Assembly: GCF_026212465.1 (NCBI RefSeq)
Contig: NC_080049.1
Coordinates: 1,929,460-1,993,459, forward strand
Length of the DNA stretch: 64,000 nt
Direction of reading: 5' to 3'
DNA from: Amaranthus tricolor
Lineage: Eukaryota; Streptophyta; Magnoliopsida; Caryophyllales; Amaranthaceae
Below the pieces are notes generated by a model that saw nothing but the letters and a program-made list of their open reading frames with translations, was not told where the DNA came from and ran no database searches. This document shows, piece by piece, positions 47,833 to 59,741 of the stretch. Position numbers and translations under genes: made by a program. Within the stretch, counting starts at the first letter, position 1. Each line of letters begins with the position of its first letter.

Positions 47833-48518
47833 GATTAGCAAAGTGTGATATTATATGATTCGTCTAGATTTAATTTTTATTAATACAATTTTTTACAATA
47901 TTACAAAAAATTTGTAATTATATATTTTATACAGATTTCATAATATTCTAAATATGTTTCCAAAGTCAATGCCATAAAAAGTTTTTATTGTATCCTTTCT
48001 CACAATAAAAAACTGATTCTATAGCTCTTAACAATTTTGGAAAATAATATTTCTGTATTTTAGGAATCAATTTGGGAGGAAAACTATTGAAGGAGAGGCT
48101 GACATGTGTCAGTCTGTTTCTTCATTAGTATTCTTTATAGATAGATTATAGATTAATTGACAAATATGTAAAAATCAAATAAGACAATAATAATGGATAA
48201 GAGAAAATAGCAAAGTGTGATATTATTTGATTCGTCTAGATTTAATTTTTATTAATACAATTATTACAATATTACAGAAAATTTGTAATTATATATTTTA
48301 TACAGATTTCACAATATTCTAAATATGTTTCCAAAGTCAATGCCATAAAAAGTTTTTATTGTATGCTTTCTCACAATAAAAAACTGATTCTACAGCTCTT
48401 AACAATTTTGTAAAATAATATTTATGTATTTTAGGAATTAATTTGGGAGGGAACTTATTGAAGGAGAGGCTAACATGTGTCAGTCTGTTTTTTCATTAGT
48501 ATTCTTTATAGATACTTG
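47816..48518 (-). repeat. Tandem repeat of Helitron-like 5' terminus
   Basis: A segment of about 310-370 bp recurs head to tail (47838-48146 and 48208-48517). On the minus strand each begins TCTATAAAGAATACTAATGA right after an A, like a Helitron 5' end (A|TC). The same start occurs a third time at 47836, leading directly into the Rep-like fragment. The units contain CTGACATGTGTCAG, a short palindrome. Confidence 0.6.
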
Positions 48519-48765
48519 ATAAAAAATATGTTCATAAAATAAATTACTACCTTATAAACTAGTTTGAAGGCTATCATAAACAAATTAACAAAAATTCTAA
48601 CATAAAAATTCTTAAGTGTAATGACATTCCTAATGTATTGAGTAACTCCTAAATATACTAACACTAGTTTAAACATAAATTATACTTAATATTACTAGAA
48701 TACAATTTTGCACCCAACTTCCTACTAAAACATATCAACATATTTATATTTTGCATATTATATAG
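48519..48765. other. Intergenic, no gene
   Basis: AT-rich spacer between the Helitron-like repeats and the Pack-MULE; nothing recognised. Confidence 0.5.
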
Positions 48766-48774
48766 TAAATATAA

Positions 48775-49989
48775 GGGATATTATCAATGGTACCGCTGTA
48801 GTATTGCACTTTATCAATGATACCCCTGTGTTTTTTTAATTCCAATGGTATCCCCAAACTATCTTGCTAATTACAACCATGCCACTTTTTAACTTTTTTT
48901 CGCTAAGTTGTCATTAAATCTTGAATTTGACCTAGCCATGGTTAGTTTCTTCTTCTTTTCCCCTTTTTTCTTTCCTCTTCTTGCTCTCCTTCCATGGCTG
49001 CTTCAAATATTTCTTACAACCTTTTTATAACCTAAACTCAAATCCTGTCAACAACACATGTTATAAATTCATGAATTACATTTGAACGCAAATACTCCAG
49101 TCTCCATTTCTTGAACACAAACCCTGCACCTTTGGGTTAATGGACATCTCAATAACACCATTCCAATGGCTACAAACTACCTTAACCCTAGCTCTCACTG
49201 TTGCAGCCATTGTTGGTACATGTCTTTCTCTCTGACTTTCCAATATTGCATTTTTCTTTTCATCTTATTCTCGTAAATTAACAATTTTTTTGCTTAACTT
49301 CTTGGATTATGAACATTTTATTGTGTACTGGGGAAGAAATCGAAAGCCAAGGAAACAAAAATTCGAGAGTTGGAAATATCACTTAAATAAAAAATTGGAG
49401 AGTTTGATTGCGTTGTAGTTGTATTGGAAACATCAAAGTTCATTACTCTAAATTTTTTAAAAATAAATTAGTTGTCTTTTTTTTTTTTTGGTTAACATTG
49501 AATGTAGATATTATAGTGAAGAAAATCAAATTGAGTTTTCATACTATTTTGATTGCATAATAATATTATCGGAATCAATTGACAGCTTAATCTGAAAACT
49601 CAGAATGGTTTTAATAGAATTGTATTTAAAACTGTGAGAAGGGTTTGATTATATGAATCAAACTATTGAACTTTGAGAGAAAAACAAAGTATAAAGCAAC
49701 ACATCTTCACTTTTCTTATTTATTTGCATTCCTGCCTAGTTTCTTTCGATATTATGTAAAGCAGCCATGGAAGGAGAGCAGGAAGAGGAAAGGGAAAAGG
49801 GAAGAAGGAGAAGAAGAACTAACCATGGTTAGGTCAAATTCGAGATTTAACGGTAACTTAACGGAAAAAAGTTAAAAAGTGTCACGGTTGTAATTAGCAA
49901 GATAGTTTGGGGGTACCATTGGAATTAAAAAAACACAGGGGTACCATTGATAAAGTGCAATAATACAGGGGTACCATTAATAATATCCC
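48775..49989 (+). mobile_element. Non-autonomous MULE (Pack-MULE) with perfect 9-bp TSD
   Basis: Long TIRs of about 200 bp: left from 48775 (GGGATATTATCAATGGTACC), right ending 49989 with the inverse. TAAATATAA flanks both sides exactly (48766-48774 and 49990-49998). Within the TIRs a word like CAATGGTACCCCTGT is repeated twice or three times. The interior holds no transposase but has sequence resembling a host gene fragment. The element is 1215 bp. Confidence 0.9.
49142..49400 (+). pseudogene. Captured host-gene fragment in Pack-MULE
   Basis: MDISITPFQWLQTTLTLALT then VAAIV (49142-49217) reads as a short N-terminus with one hydrophobic segment, ending at a possible GGTACATG donor. After an intron-like T-rich stretch, GKKSKAKETKIRELEISLK (49330-49388) resembles a basic coiled-coil exon, then a stop. 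This looks like two exons of an unidentified plant membrane/coiled-coil protein gene carried by the element. I cannot name the donor. Confidence 0.45.
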
Positions 49990-49998
49990 TAAATATAA

Positions 49999-50465
49999 TC
50001 TAAAATTTCACAAAAAGAGTAGGATAAAAAGTTTACCATACTAACACCAAGGATTAGTACTAAGTACTAATTAGGAAAACAATAAGAAATAAAACCCTCC
50101 AAGATAGATAATAATGCTCCAAAGATAATTAATCCAAAATACTGATGATCTTTTAAGCTCCCAAAATAAATAAATCCAAACTCCAAAAATTATAATACAT
50201 TAAGAACCCAAAGTAATAACCCAATCATGCTCCAAAATGATGATGATGATTTAAGCTAAATAAAGAGTGTTCTAAGCTCCATCTTCTTGAATTTATTCAA
50301 CTAATAATAAAGGTATTAAGGTAGTAAGATTTTAATAAAGTGGAAATATAAGAATGTTAGAAAGATTTGATGATGGTGGTGTAAGTGATCTCATGGCTAA
50401 GGGGGGGTGTTTATAATGGGTTTGGGTAACTTTGTAGTTCATTAAATTGTATGAAAAAGAGTATT
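49999..50465. other. Intergenic, no gene
   Basis: AT-rich, no recognisable feature. Confidence 0.5.
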
Positions 50466-50474
50466 TAGGAGTAT

Positions 50475-50690
50475 CGAAGAAGGTTAACTTGTGTAAGCGA
50501 TTTAGAGTGTGTAAGTGAATGTTTAAGAGTTGGAGTGTGTAAGTAAATGTGTAAAAGTTTGGAGTGTAGAAGAAGGTTAGCTTGTGTAAGGAAATAGCGA
50601 TAGCTTGTGTAAGGAAATAGTGATTGCTTGTGTAAGGAAATAGTGATAGCTTGTGTAAGAAAATAGTGATAGCTTGTGTAAGTGATGAAC
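50475..50690. repeat. 23-bp minisatellite
   Basis: AGCTTGTGTAAGGAAATAGT-GAT units occur five times at 50578-50682. Looser relatives (AACTTGTGTAAGCGAT, GAGTGTGTAAGTGAATG) lie to the left. The apparent minus-strand ORF (HYFLTQA repeats) is a product of the array. Confidence 0.9.
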
Positions 50691-50840
50691 ATCATGGGTT
50701 ACAACAGAAAGGATTTTGGTTCATCAAATTTGTGTTCTAGTATGTACAATTGAATATACTTTAAAATAATGGGTAAATTTGATCATGAAAATATGTAGTT
50801 TACTTAGAAAATTTTGCTTAAACTATACTTAAAGTTAATA

Positions 50841-51784
50841 CACTAGTGGAAAAAATCTTATTTGCTGTGTGACGTATGCTGCGGTTTTTTTAATACGCAG
50901 CATAAAAAAGAGGGGAAAAAAAAGGTTATATGTTGCGGTTCACAAAAAACCCCAGCATATAAGGTGTGTTTTATTTTATTTTATTTTTTAAAAAAACGCG
51001 CCTCTATAGTTTTCGTGAATACGCATTAGCTTAGGTACTGTTGTATTCTCCTAAACCCATGAAAAACCCTCTGCTTCTTGTTCTTCTTTATCATTCTTCA
51101 TCACCTTTTGCTTAAACCCGCGAAAAATCTGCTGCTTCTTCATCGTTCTTCGCATACATTCTTGATCATCTTCTTCGTTCTTCGTTGTTCTTGTTCAACC
51201 CACAAAAAATTTCCTATTGTTGTCTTCTTCAAGTTCTCAAATCCACGAAATTTGGGCTTAGTTCTTGTTCTTGTTCAAGGTATAATTTTTTAAAGCTTAT
51301 TTTAAGTTGTTCGAGCTTCATTGTGTTTTAGGGCTTAGTTTTTTTATACTAATTTTGATTAATTTTCATTGTATAGGTTACACAACCAAAAATCCACAAA
51401 AATTCAAGGTATAATTTTCATTTTGATTTGTTTGATATTTTTATGTGTTTATATATTTGATGTTATAATTAGTTTGTTGATTATTTTTTAAGTTCTACCA
51501 TTTTTTAAGTTCTTCAAGTTCTTAATTTAAGTTCTTTAAATTGTTTAATTTTTAAGTTTTACATTTTTTTTTCAAGTTGTTGTTATAATTAGTTGTTAAT
51601 TATTTTGATATGTGTGTTTTGTTTACTTATGCATGTAGTTTGTTAATTAATTATGTATGTAGTTTTTTTTATGTATGTATGTAGTCTAATTAATCATGCA
51701 TGTAGTTTAATTTTGTATGTAGTTTACTTATGTATGAATAATCACAATAATTTAATTTTGTATGTAGTTTGTAAATTAATTAAA
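50841..51784 (+). mobile_element. CACTA (En/Spm-type) element left end, truncated
   Basis: Starts CACTAGTGGAAAAAATCTTA, the canonical CACTA terminus. Subterminal inverted words follow (ATGCTGCGGTTTTT, AATACGCAGCAT, TGTTGCGGTTCACAAAAAAC, CCCAGCATATAA). No right terminus (TAGTG) or transposase was seen before the sequence changes character near 51785. Confidence 0.75.
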
Positions 51785-52037
51785 ATATACATAATTTGAA
51801 TAAGACAAAATTATAAGAAACCACCTAATCTATACCCCTTTTTTAAAAAACTACCTTATGTAAAAGTTTTTGCAAAAAAACTACCTTATATAATACAATT
51901 CTTTGCAAAACACTACCTTTTAACGGTTTTTAGCCTTTGACCGTAAGTTTAGCCTTTGAACGTCACGTGACAGTCACGTGATTCTTTAAAGGCACCTTCT
52001 TCTTCATTTCAGTGTGTTTCGATAGCTTTGTTTCTGA
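51785..52037 (+). other. Possible MULE TIR and 5' flank of the interrupted GRF-like gene
   Basis: Repeated words AACTACCTTATATAA / AACTACCTTTTAACGG within 51840-51940 look like the inner part of a MULE TIR. The stretch to 52042 was joined to 63553 before the retrotransposon inserted (shared AGTTC), so it is the upstream region of the gene fragment at 63666. The left border of the putative element is not resolved. Confidence 0.4.
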
Positions 52038-52042
52038 AGTTC

Positions 52043-54619
52043 TGTAACATCTCGGAATAACTCGGGTCTTTGAAAAGAAAAGAAAATGATCTTTTAAAAC
52101 AAAACAACTAAAACCCGAGTCAAACCGAAACGTTAGGAACAGTTTAAAACAGTTTTGAAGTTAAGGAAACGTGCGGATCGAGTTCTATTAGCGTTATTTA
52201 AAACTATTAGATAATAAGAAATACTTAGCAGCGGATAAGAAACGAAAAGTCAAATCTACTTATTACAACTTGAGAGCGAAAGTCGCCTCATAAAAACCAA
52301 ATGCTCTTTAACTAAACTTTGAAGTTCTTTTTAAGACTTCTTTACTTTAATAATTTATTTCTTCAAGGGACAATCCTCACTCCCCAGACCTGCAACTTAA
52401 CTTACTGCTAGTCATTGCCCAGATAGGACACAACATCATCGCAGGGTCGTTAAGACCAAAAGCACACGTCAGCGAAAGTCGCATACCAATAAATAATAAC
52501 ATCGAGAAAGTTTAATTTGATTAATTAACAATTCACAGAACCGTACGCTTGATCATACTTATTAAGAATATTTATTTTTCTTGTAAAAGTTAGTCAGCTA
52601 TATTGCTGTACTATCCGGCCATACTGCCAGTACTATCCAGCCATACTGCCGGTACTTTCCAGCCATACTGCCGGTACACACCAAACTCCATAAGTGAGAC
52701 AATACATTAGGGGGAGCTAACCCCTAAGCAAGCCTCTACCATAGACACTCGCCATACTTCGGTGCCTATGGTTAAGTATGCATACCCCCGCGGTGGCTCA
52801 TAAAGCCCTCATATGCCGCGAGTAATTCTTTTCCACCAATTGACGACATACTACGTCCACTTTTTAAGTTAGTGAGGTCATACTACCTCTACTTTCAAAA
52901 CAATATATAAAGATTGACGTCATACTACGTCCACTTTTGAGTTAGTGAGGACATACTACCTCTACTTAAGTTATTGAGGACATACTACCTCTACTTATCA
53001 TAACAATGTATAGAATTATTGATTCGAACGATAGCATTATTCGTTCTATATACCCATGCCTTACTTTTGGGTATCATTAATACATGATACATCGATCTAT
53101 TGCGAACCACGCTGCGTGTACATACCTTAAACGAAATAACCAACTCGCAAGCGTCTCAATCAATTCCCGGTCACGAACCGACTTCCTACAAAGTTCAATC
53201 GTATTCGGGAAATAAGCACACATACACATTTTCCTCAATCACACATAACACACATATTCAATTACGTCCATACCTAGAATGCTACACACAATATGAACAT
53301 CCATCACATACTACAACATGGTATAAACACAAAACTGGACAGCTTATACATTCTGTCCAGAAACTCATCTTAATACTGTCAAACTGAAAATCCGACTTCA
53401 CCGTTGCGTCCGGAAGGCGTCAAAACCCCCGGGTACCAAATTTCATAATTTATAACATAGTATAAGTATTTTTAACTTAATTTCAAAGCCAAAAATGCTC
53501 CAAAAACACAAATTTTCCACTATTTCAAAACCTACGGGATTCCATTTTTTTATCACCAAAATATAAAATTTCAATGCTTTATTCTTTAATAAATCTAAAC
53601 AATAAAATTTACATAATTTCCATGATCACATACAAAAATAAATTTTAATTAATTATCTATATTTTTCTTAAAAATAATTCTTTTTACTCCAATGTTCAAA
53701 CACAAACACATCACATATATATACATGCAAATTTTTCTTCTATCAACCTTATACTTCTCTTTTATTAATCAATAAAAATAAATTTCCATCACCACATACA
53801 CATTTTTTTATGAACAACCATTTTTTTTTTAATGTATATATATATATTTATATATATATATATATATATTTCAATCATTCATCAAACAATTCTACACACA
53901 CATGTGCACAAATCTAAAACCCTAAAACCATACATTAAATTTAAATAGAAAAAACATCATACATCTAAAACCCTAAAACCATATATTAAATTTAAATAGA
54001 AAAACATCATACATCTAAACATAAATTTTTAATTCATGAACAAAATCATAACTATAAAATCACACATATAAAAACATAGAAATTTAAATTAAAACTTAAA
54101 AATAAAACTAGTTTAAGAATTACTTACAATTGCTCAAGATTAACACCAAAATTTTATGAACCAAAATTGATGAATTAAGGAATGCTAGGCGTGAGAATGT
54201 GAGGGAAAAGGAGTGTGTTTTTTTCTTACTTGCAAATTGAAATGTGAAAATGAAAAGGAGTAAGGTAAAAGGTTAAGGAAAGGAATAAGGAAAAGAATTG
54301 ATTAAGGGATTTATGAGATTTTATTGCCATAATCATTCATTAATCCAAAATGGAAGTTACAATCTTCCCATAATACTTGCCATGGCCGGCCACTATTCAT
54401 ATTCCCTTATATTTTATTTATTTATTTATTTTTTTTTTTTTTAAATTAAAGATAGATTAGGAAAAGATTTGGACTTAAAATGATTTTATTTGCCTTAAAA
54501 GTTAGATTCTCATGATTTAACCTACTAACAAAATAAATAATAAAAGAAATATATATTTTTTTTTCTAAAAGAATAATAATAATAAAAATAATATATCGGG
54601 AAAATATCGGGGTGTTACA
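52043..54619 (-). repeat. 3' LTR (minus-strand element)
   Basis: 2577 bp. Internal tandem repeats include three GCCATACTGCC(G/A)GTAC units (52617-52678) and five GACATACTAC(G/C)TC-type units (52844-52995), plus a (TA)n run near 53836-53868. A plus-strand ORF here (53100-53387) occurs identically in the other LTR and has no recognised function. Confidence 0.95.
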
Positions 54620-54620
54620 G

Positions 54621-54633
54621 ACTACCCCCCTTA
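54621..54633 (-). other. Polypurine tract
   Basis: The minus strand reads TAAGGGGGGTAGT immediately before the 3' LTR, the expected second-strand primer site. Confidence 0.8.
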
Positions 54634-54771
54634 AAAAGGTTTTGACCCCAAAACCACAACGTACAAACACAAAAACACGCACAATCACACATAAAAAAAA
54701 ATCGATAAAGCAAGCACACCACAAAAGAAAAAGATCAAAGTAACTCAAAACGCGCAAAATCCTATCGCTTC

Positions 54772-57700
54772 CTACCCCCTTAAGAAGTTACGTCCCCGTA
54801 ACTTACTAACCTGAGGAAAAAGATGCGGATACTTCTCTCGCATTGACGCTTCTGTTTCCCAAGTTGCCTCTTGTGACCGATGATTGGACCATAAAACCTT
54901 AACCATTGCAACATCCTTCCGCCGAGTACTGCGAACTTTTCTATCTAAAATCTGGACAGGTTGCTCTTCATAGGTGAGGCTTTCATCAAGTTCTAACGGT
55001 TCCGGGTCTAAGACATGCGAAGACGCCGCAACATAACGTTTTAACTGGGAGATATGAAAAACGTCATGAACCTTACCCAACGCATTAGGTAACGCTAACC
55101 GGTAAGCTAACTTCCCAATCCGCTCCACAATATCATAGGGGCCAATGAAACGCGGGCTCAGTTTCCCACGAGCACCAAAACGAACCACACCTCTCATCGG
55201 AGATACCCGGAGTAGGACTTTGTCGCCCACTTCGTACTCATTAGGCCGACGTCGGAGATCGGCGTACGATTTTTGTCTATCCTGGGCTGCCTTCATTTTA
55301 TCGCGAATCAACTTTACTTTCTCTGTCATTTGTACAAGCATATCAGGTCCTAAGGTGACAGATTCAGTAAAATCATCCCAACATACAGGACTACGGCACT
55401 TACGACCATAAAGTGCTTCAAACGGAGCCATTTGAATTGTTGCCTGATAACTATTATTATAAGAGAATTCTACTAAATCCAAATGTTCATCCCATGAACC
55501 TTGCCATTCCATGGCTATTGCTCTCAACATATCTTCTAGTATCTGATTGACACGTTCAGTCTGACCATCCGTCATAGGGTGAAAAGACGTGCTATGAAGA
55601 AGAGTGGTTCCCAAAGCCTGCTGTAATGACTTCCAAAAATGTGACAAGTATCGAGTATCACGATCGGAGACAATAGTACGAGGTATTCCGTGATATCGAA
55701 CAACGTATCGAATATAGGCACGAGCAAGTTGCTCCATATCCCACTTACAGTTCATCGGAATAAACCTTGCAGACTTAGTAAGCCTATCTACGATGACCCA
55801 AAGAGTATCATTACCAGTCTTAGTTCGTGGCAACCCTAACACGAAATCCATAGATATGTCATCCCACTTCCAGACCGGGACTTCTAGGGGTTGCAGTAAC
55901 CCAGCTGGTCTTCGATGTTCACTCTTAACCTTTTGACACGTTAAACACTTGGAAACAAATTCAGCGATATTCTTTTTCATACCAGACCACCAAAACATGC
56001 ATTTTAAATCTTGATACATCTTATCCCCACCAGGATGAACCGAAAATCTAGAATAATGAGCTTCGTTCAACAATTTTTCCTTCAAGGAGTCACACCCATC
56101 CGGCACACACCATCGTCCTTTAAAACGAAGACTACCGTCCTCATGAATTGTAAAACCTTCAGCTTTCCCTTCACTGATCTGCTCACGAAGTTTAATGAAC
56201 TTTGGGTCTTCCAGTTGCTTAGCCATAATCTCTTCGAAAAAGGTAGGTTGAATAGACAAGGCACTCAACTTGGCTTCCAATTCCCCTTCTTGGATTATCT
56301 CCAAGTTCATTCTCCCAAACTCCTTACTCAACTCTTCAGAGGTTATTAACGCTGAAACGGAATGCCTCGATTTTCTACTCAAAGCATCGGCGACTACATT
56401 CGCACGACCTTCGTGATATGAAATCTCCAAATCATAATCGCTGATAAGTTCTAACCAACGTCGTTGGCGCAAATTCAACTCGGATTGAGTGAATAAAAAT
56501 TGCAAGCTTTTATGATCCGTAAAGACCTTGCATTTGACACCATAAAGATAATGTCGCCAGATTTTCAATGCAAAAACCACAGCCGCTAACTCCAAGTCAT
56601 GTGTTGGATAATTCACCTCATGAGTCCTTAGTTGACGTGAAGCATACGCCACCACCTTTCTCTCTTGCATTAAAACACAACCTAATCCATGTTTGGAAGC
56701 GTCACTGTAGACGGAGTATTCCAAAGATGGGTCAGGTAAGGTCAACACAGGAGCTGTAGTTAACCTCTCCTTTAATAACTGAAATGCTTTCTCGCAATCC
56801 TCAGTCCATTCGAACTTCTTTTCCTTCTTCATCAAGGCTGTCAGTGGACGAGCGATGCGAGAAAAGTCTTTGACAAAACGACGATAGTATCCCGCTAATC
56901 CTAAGAAACTCCGGATATCCGTAACATTCCGAGGTGTAGACCAATCCCGGACAGCTGCTACTTTTGCTGGATCAACGGAAATTCCCTCCTTAGAAACAAT
57001 GTGACCCAGAAAAGCCACTTGTTCTAACCAAAATTCACACTTCGAAAACTTAGCATACAACTGATTCTCTCGTAGAATCTGCAAGACCATCCTTAAATGC
57101 TCTCGATGTTCTTCTTGACTTTTGGAATATACCAAAATATCATCAATGAACACCACCACACACTTATCGAGGTATGCGTTAAAGACCCGATTCATCAACC
57201 CCATGAATGCTGCGGGTGCATTGGTCAACCCAAAAGGCATCACCGTAAATTCAAAGTGTCCGTATCTGGTTCTAAAAGCTGATTTACTAATATCCTCCTC
57301 CTTGATACGTAACTGATGGTACCCGGACCGCAGATCAATCTTGGAAAAGACTCCTGCCCCTTGCAACTGATCAAAAAGATCATCGATCCGTGGTAACGGG
57401 TACTTATTCTTAACAGTGACCTTATTAAGTTCTCTGTAATCAATACAGAGACGCATCGTTCCGTCCTTTTTCCTTACAAACAACACTGGGGCTCCCCAAG
57501 GCGACACACTAGGTCTTATATACCCCTTCTCTAACAACTCCTCCAATTGGATTTTCAATTCTTCCATCTCCCTTGGGGCCATTCGGTAAGGAGCTTTTGA
57601 AATTGGTCCTGTCCCAGGGATTAAATCAATCGAGAAATCCACGTCCCTTCTTGGCGGCATACCAGGGAGTTCTTCTGGGAAGACATCTCTAAAATCACAG

Positions 57701-58488
57701 ACCACTGGAATGTTCTCAAGCTGCAACTCCCGCTCCCCTACTTTACTTATACTACACAGAAACCACGGTTGCCCTTGCTTGATCAATTTCTTGACCTTCA
57801 ATGATGATACGATTTTTATCCTCGGTCCCTTAGGAAGACTCCTATATTTAACCTTCTCCCCCCTAGGTCCACTTAAGGTCACTGACTGTTCTTCACAATT
57901 TAATATCGCTTTATATCTACTTAGCCAATCCATCCCAAGTATTACATTTAAGTCATCCATTTCTAGAGAAAATAAATTACTTGGAAATTTTACTTTTCCT
58001 ATCTTAACCGGCACTTCACGGAACAACGTATCACAATGAAACATCTCCCCGGAAGGAGTAGAGACTGAAAAAGACGTTTCCTCAGGTTTTTCCAATTCTA
58101 AGTCCTTAACTCTAGACTTTGAAACAAACGAGCATGATGCACCAGAATCAAACAGTACTTTAACGGATTTTTCATTAATACAGAACGTACCTATGACCAC
58201 ATCCGTCGTCTGCGCTGCCTCTCTCGAGTTAACTGCTGAAAGCCTGCCGTCGTTCTGGGTAGAAGTAGTAGCACCTCCTTGATTCCCACGTTGGCTTGCA
58301 AAGAAATTCTCGTTTCTAGCATTTTCCGGTCGGTGCTGAAGACCGGAGTTATTCCCCGAAAACCTTGGGTTTGAGGCACCTCCCAAGTTTCGGCCAAAAC
58401 TTCCACCATTGTGATTTCCCCTACCAGCATCATTACTACCCCGTCCGTTAGCGGTTCTTTGTTGTTGGAAACCTCTATGATTTCCCCC
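54772..58488 (-). CDS. Pol polyprotein of Tekay/Del-like element
   Basis: The frame is open from the G-run at 58488 to the stop at 54772, 1204 codons of it from 58386. Counting from 58386: aspartic protease LFDSGAS (78-84); reverse transcriptase about 265-440 with [10 protein letters not shown] (412-421), i.e. F-I-D-D in place of Y-x-D-D; RNase H about 556-670 ([25 protein letters not shown]). Integrase then shows a C-x-x-C finger (CLTCQKVK), D in [10 protein letters not shown] in VSDRDTRY and E in [14 protein letters not shown]. The C-terminus ([33 protein letters not shown]) matches the chromodomain-like end of Tekay-type elements. It lies in the -1 frame relative to gag with no start codon near the junction, so it needs a frameshift or has been cut off by an indel. 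Otherwise intact. Confidence 0.92.
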   Translation of the reverse strand, partial: GGNHRGFQQQRTANGRGSNDAGRGNHNGGSFGRNLGGASNPRFSGNNSGLQHRPENARNENFFASQRGNQGGATTSTQNDGRLSAVNSREAAQTTDVVIGTFCINEKSVKVLFDSGASCSFVSKSRVKDLELEKPEETSFSVSTPSGEMFHCDTLFREVPVKIGKVKFPSNLFSLEMDDLNVILGMDWLSRYKAILNCEEQSVTLSGPRGEKVKYRSLPKGPRIKIVSSLKVKKLIKQGQPWFLCSISKVGERELQLENIPVVCDFRDVFPEELPGMPPRRDVDFSIDLIPGTGPISKAPYRMAPREMEELKIQLEELLEKGYIRPSVSPWGAPVLFVRKKDGTMRLCIDYRELNKVTVKNKYPLPRIDDLFDQLQGAGVFSKIDLRSGYHQLRIKEEDISKSAFRTRYGHFEFTVMPFGLTNAPAAFMGLMNRVFNAYLDKCVVVFIDDILVYSKSQEEHREHLRMVLQILRENQLYAKFSKCEFWLEQVAFLGHIVSKEGISVDPAKVAAVRDWSTPRNVTDIRSFLGLAGYYRRFVKDFSRIARPLTALMKKEKKFEWTEDCEKAFQLLKERLTTAPVLTLPDPSLEYSVYSDASKHGLGCVLMQERKVVAYASRQLRTHEVNYPTHDLELAAVVFALKIWRHYLYGVKCKVFTDHKSLQFLFTQSELNLRQRRWLELISDYDLEISYHEGRANVVADALSRKSRHSVSALITSEELSKEFGRMNLEIIQEGELEAKLSALSIQPTFFEEIMAKQLEDPKFIKLREQISEGKAEGFTIHEDGSLRFKGRWCVPDGCDSLKEKLLNEAHYSRFSVHPGGDKMYQDLKCMFWWSGMKKNIAEFVSKCLTCQKVKSEHRRPAGLLQPLEVPVWKWDDISMDFVLGLPRTKTGNDTLWVIVDRLTKSARFIPMNCKWDMEQLARAYIRYVVRYHGIPRTIVSDRDTRYLSHFWKSLQQALGTTLLHSTSFHPMTDGQTERVNQILEDMLRAIAMEWQGSWDEHLDLVEFSYNNSYQATIQMAPFEALYGRKCRSPVCWDDFTESVTLGPDMLVQMTEKVKLIRDKMKAAQDRQKSYADLRRRPNEYEVGDKVLLRVSPMRGVVRFGARGKLSPRFIGPYDIVERIGKLAYRLALPNALGKVHDVFHISQLKRYVAASSHVLDPEPLELDESLTYEEQPVQILDRKVRSTRRKDVAMVKVLWSNHRSQEATWETEASMREKYPHLFPQVSKLRGRNFLRG

Positions 58489-59300
58489 TTGCCACTCTTG
58501 TTGCTTTGACCAGAATGGAAACCTTTCTCCTGAAAGCCCCCAGACGGTCTGTGCTTTTTAAATTGATTTTGGACTTGGTTACTCGCATTCGTATCATTAT
58601 AAAACACAGGTTCTTTTCTCTTTTCCCCGCTATGGCCCAACTTCTCTTTTTCCTTCCTGATAACGTTCCCAATCTGCGCAGCTCTCTTATAAAGTTGGTC
58701 TAACGTATCATACCTATCGGTCTCAATGTGTTTTTGGATCTCATACGATAGACCTAACTCAAAACGCTGTATTTTCTTTCCCTCAGTTGGGACATCGTCA
58801 GGGCAAAACTTCAAGTATTCCATAAATTTCTGATAATATTCATCTACCGTTAGGTTTCCCATTTCGAACCTAGCAAACTCATTTGATTTGTCCTTCCTAA
58901 CATGAGGCGGATAGAATTGGTCCCTCAACGCCCCCTTAAATTCTTCCCAGCTTAAATCACCGTCGTTTTCGGATATCAATCTCATCTTACTATGTGTCCA
59001 CCAATAGTCAGCGTCTTCTACTAGAAAAAACGCGGCTTGGTCAACCATGAGCTCAGCAGGACATCTCACCACGCTAAAAAGCTTGTCAAATTCTCTTAGC
59101 CAGGTTTCCAACACAGAAGGTTCCCCTTTCCCACTATAAGTCGAGGGTTTACTTTGGGCTATCCTCTTACTAATTGACGAAGCCTTATCCTCCAAGGATT
59201 TCGGTCTCGGATTCCTTGCGCCAGCTAGGGCCTTGATTAGGTTTCGAAGTACGCGATCAGAGTTTCCTCTTGGCACGGACCTTCTCAAAAAGGGTGGCAT
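58484..59300 (-). CDS. Gag of Tekay/Del-like element
   Basis: Begins [18 protein letters not shown] retrotransposon-gag domain is visible: [70 protein letters not shown] and [10 protein letters not shown]. It forms the capsid. The gag frame runs on to 58191, but after the run of five G (58484-58488) it is nonsense, whereas the -1 frame continues a Gly/Asn/Gln-rich sequence into pol. No C-x-x-C-x4-H-x4-C zinc knuckle is visible in gag or at the gag-pol junction; the Gly/Asn/Arg-rich stretch there may do the nucleic-acid binding. Confidence 0.9.
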
Positions 59301-59741
59301 GATGGCAGGTATACTGCATAAGGTTTAAACAAGGTGTGTAAATACATTTCTATAGCGTTTGAGGTTTAAGGAAATACTCATTCTGTTATTGCTCTAAAAT
59401 ATACAAGGTAGTAGCCCTAAAGGTAAAAAGGTTGAACAATAAGTCTAAAATCGGATTTATTTATTTTCCATAAACACAACTCTGAATCGATTCTACTTTC
59501 AAATGTTTATATTATCAAATAAAAGGGAATCAAAATTCAAATTCAAAACAAATAAACCATATACTTCCAATCTAGAAAGAATACTTGGGTATAATTTCCC
59601 ACATAGCCATTGTTCAAAACTACAAAAGTCCGAGATAATCAACCAAATCATCAAATCAACAAAATTGTTCGCAATTTATTCTACTAAGGGACAAGACATA
59701 CGAACTCAAACACATGCATAGTCAAATAAAGGAAAAAACAA

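Noticed and set aside
53100..53387. 95-codon plus-strand ORF, identical at 62029-62316
   Set aside because: Antisense within both LTRs; identity merely reflects LTR identity. No domain recognised.
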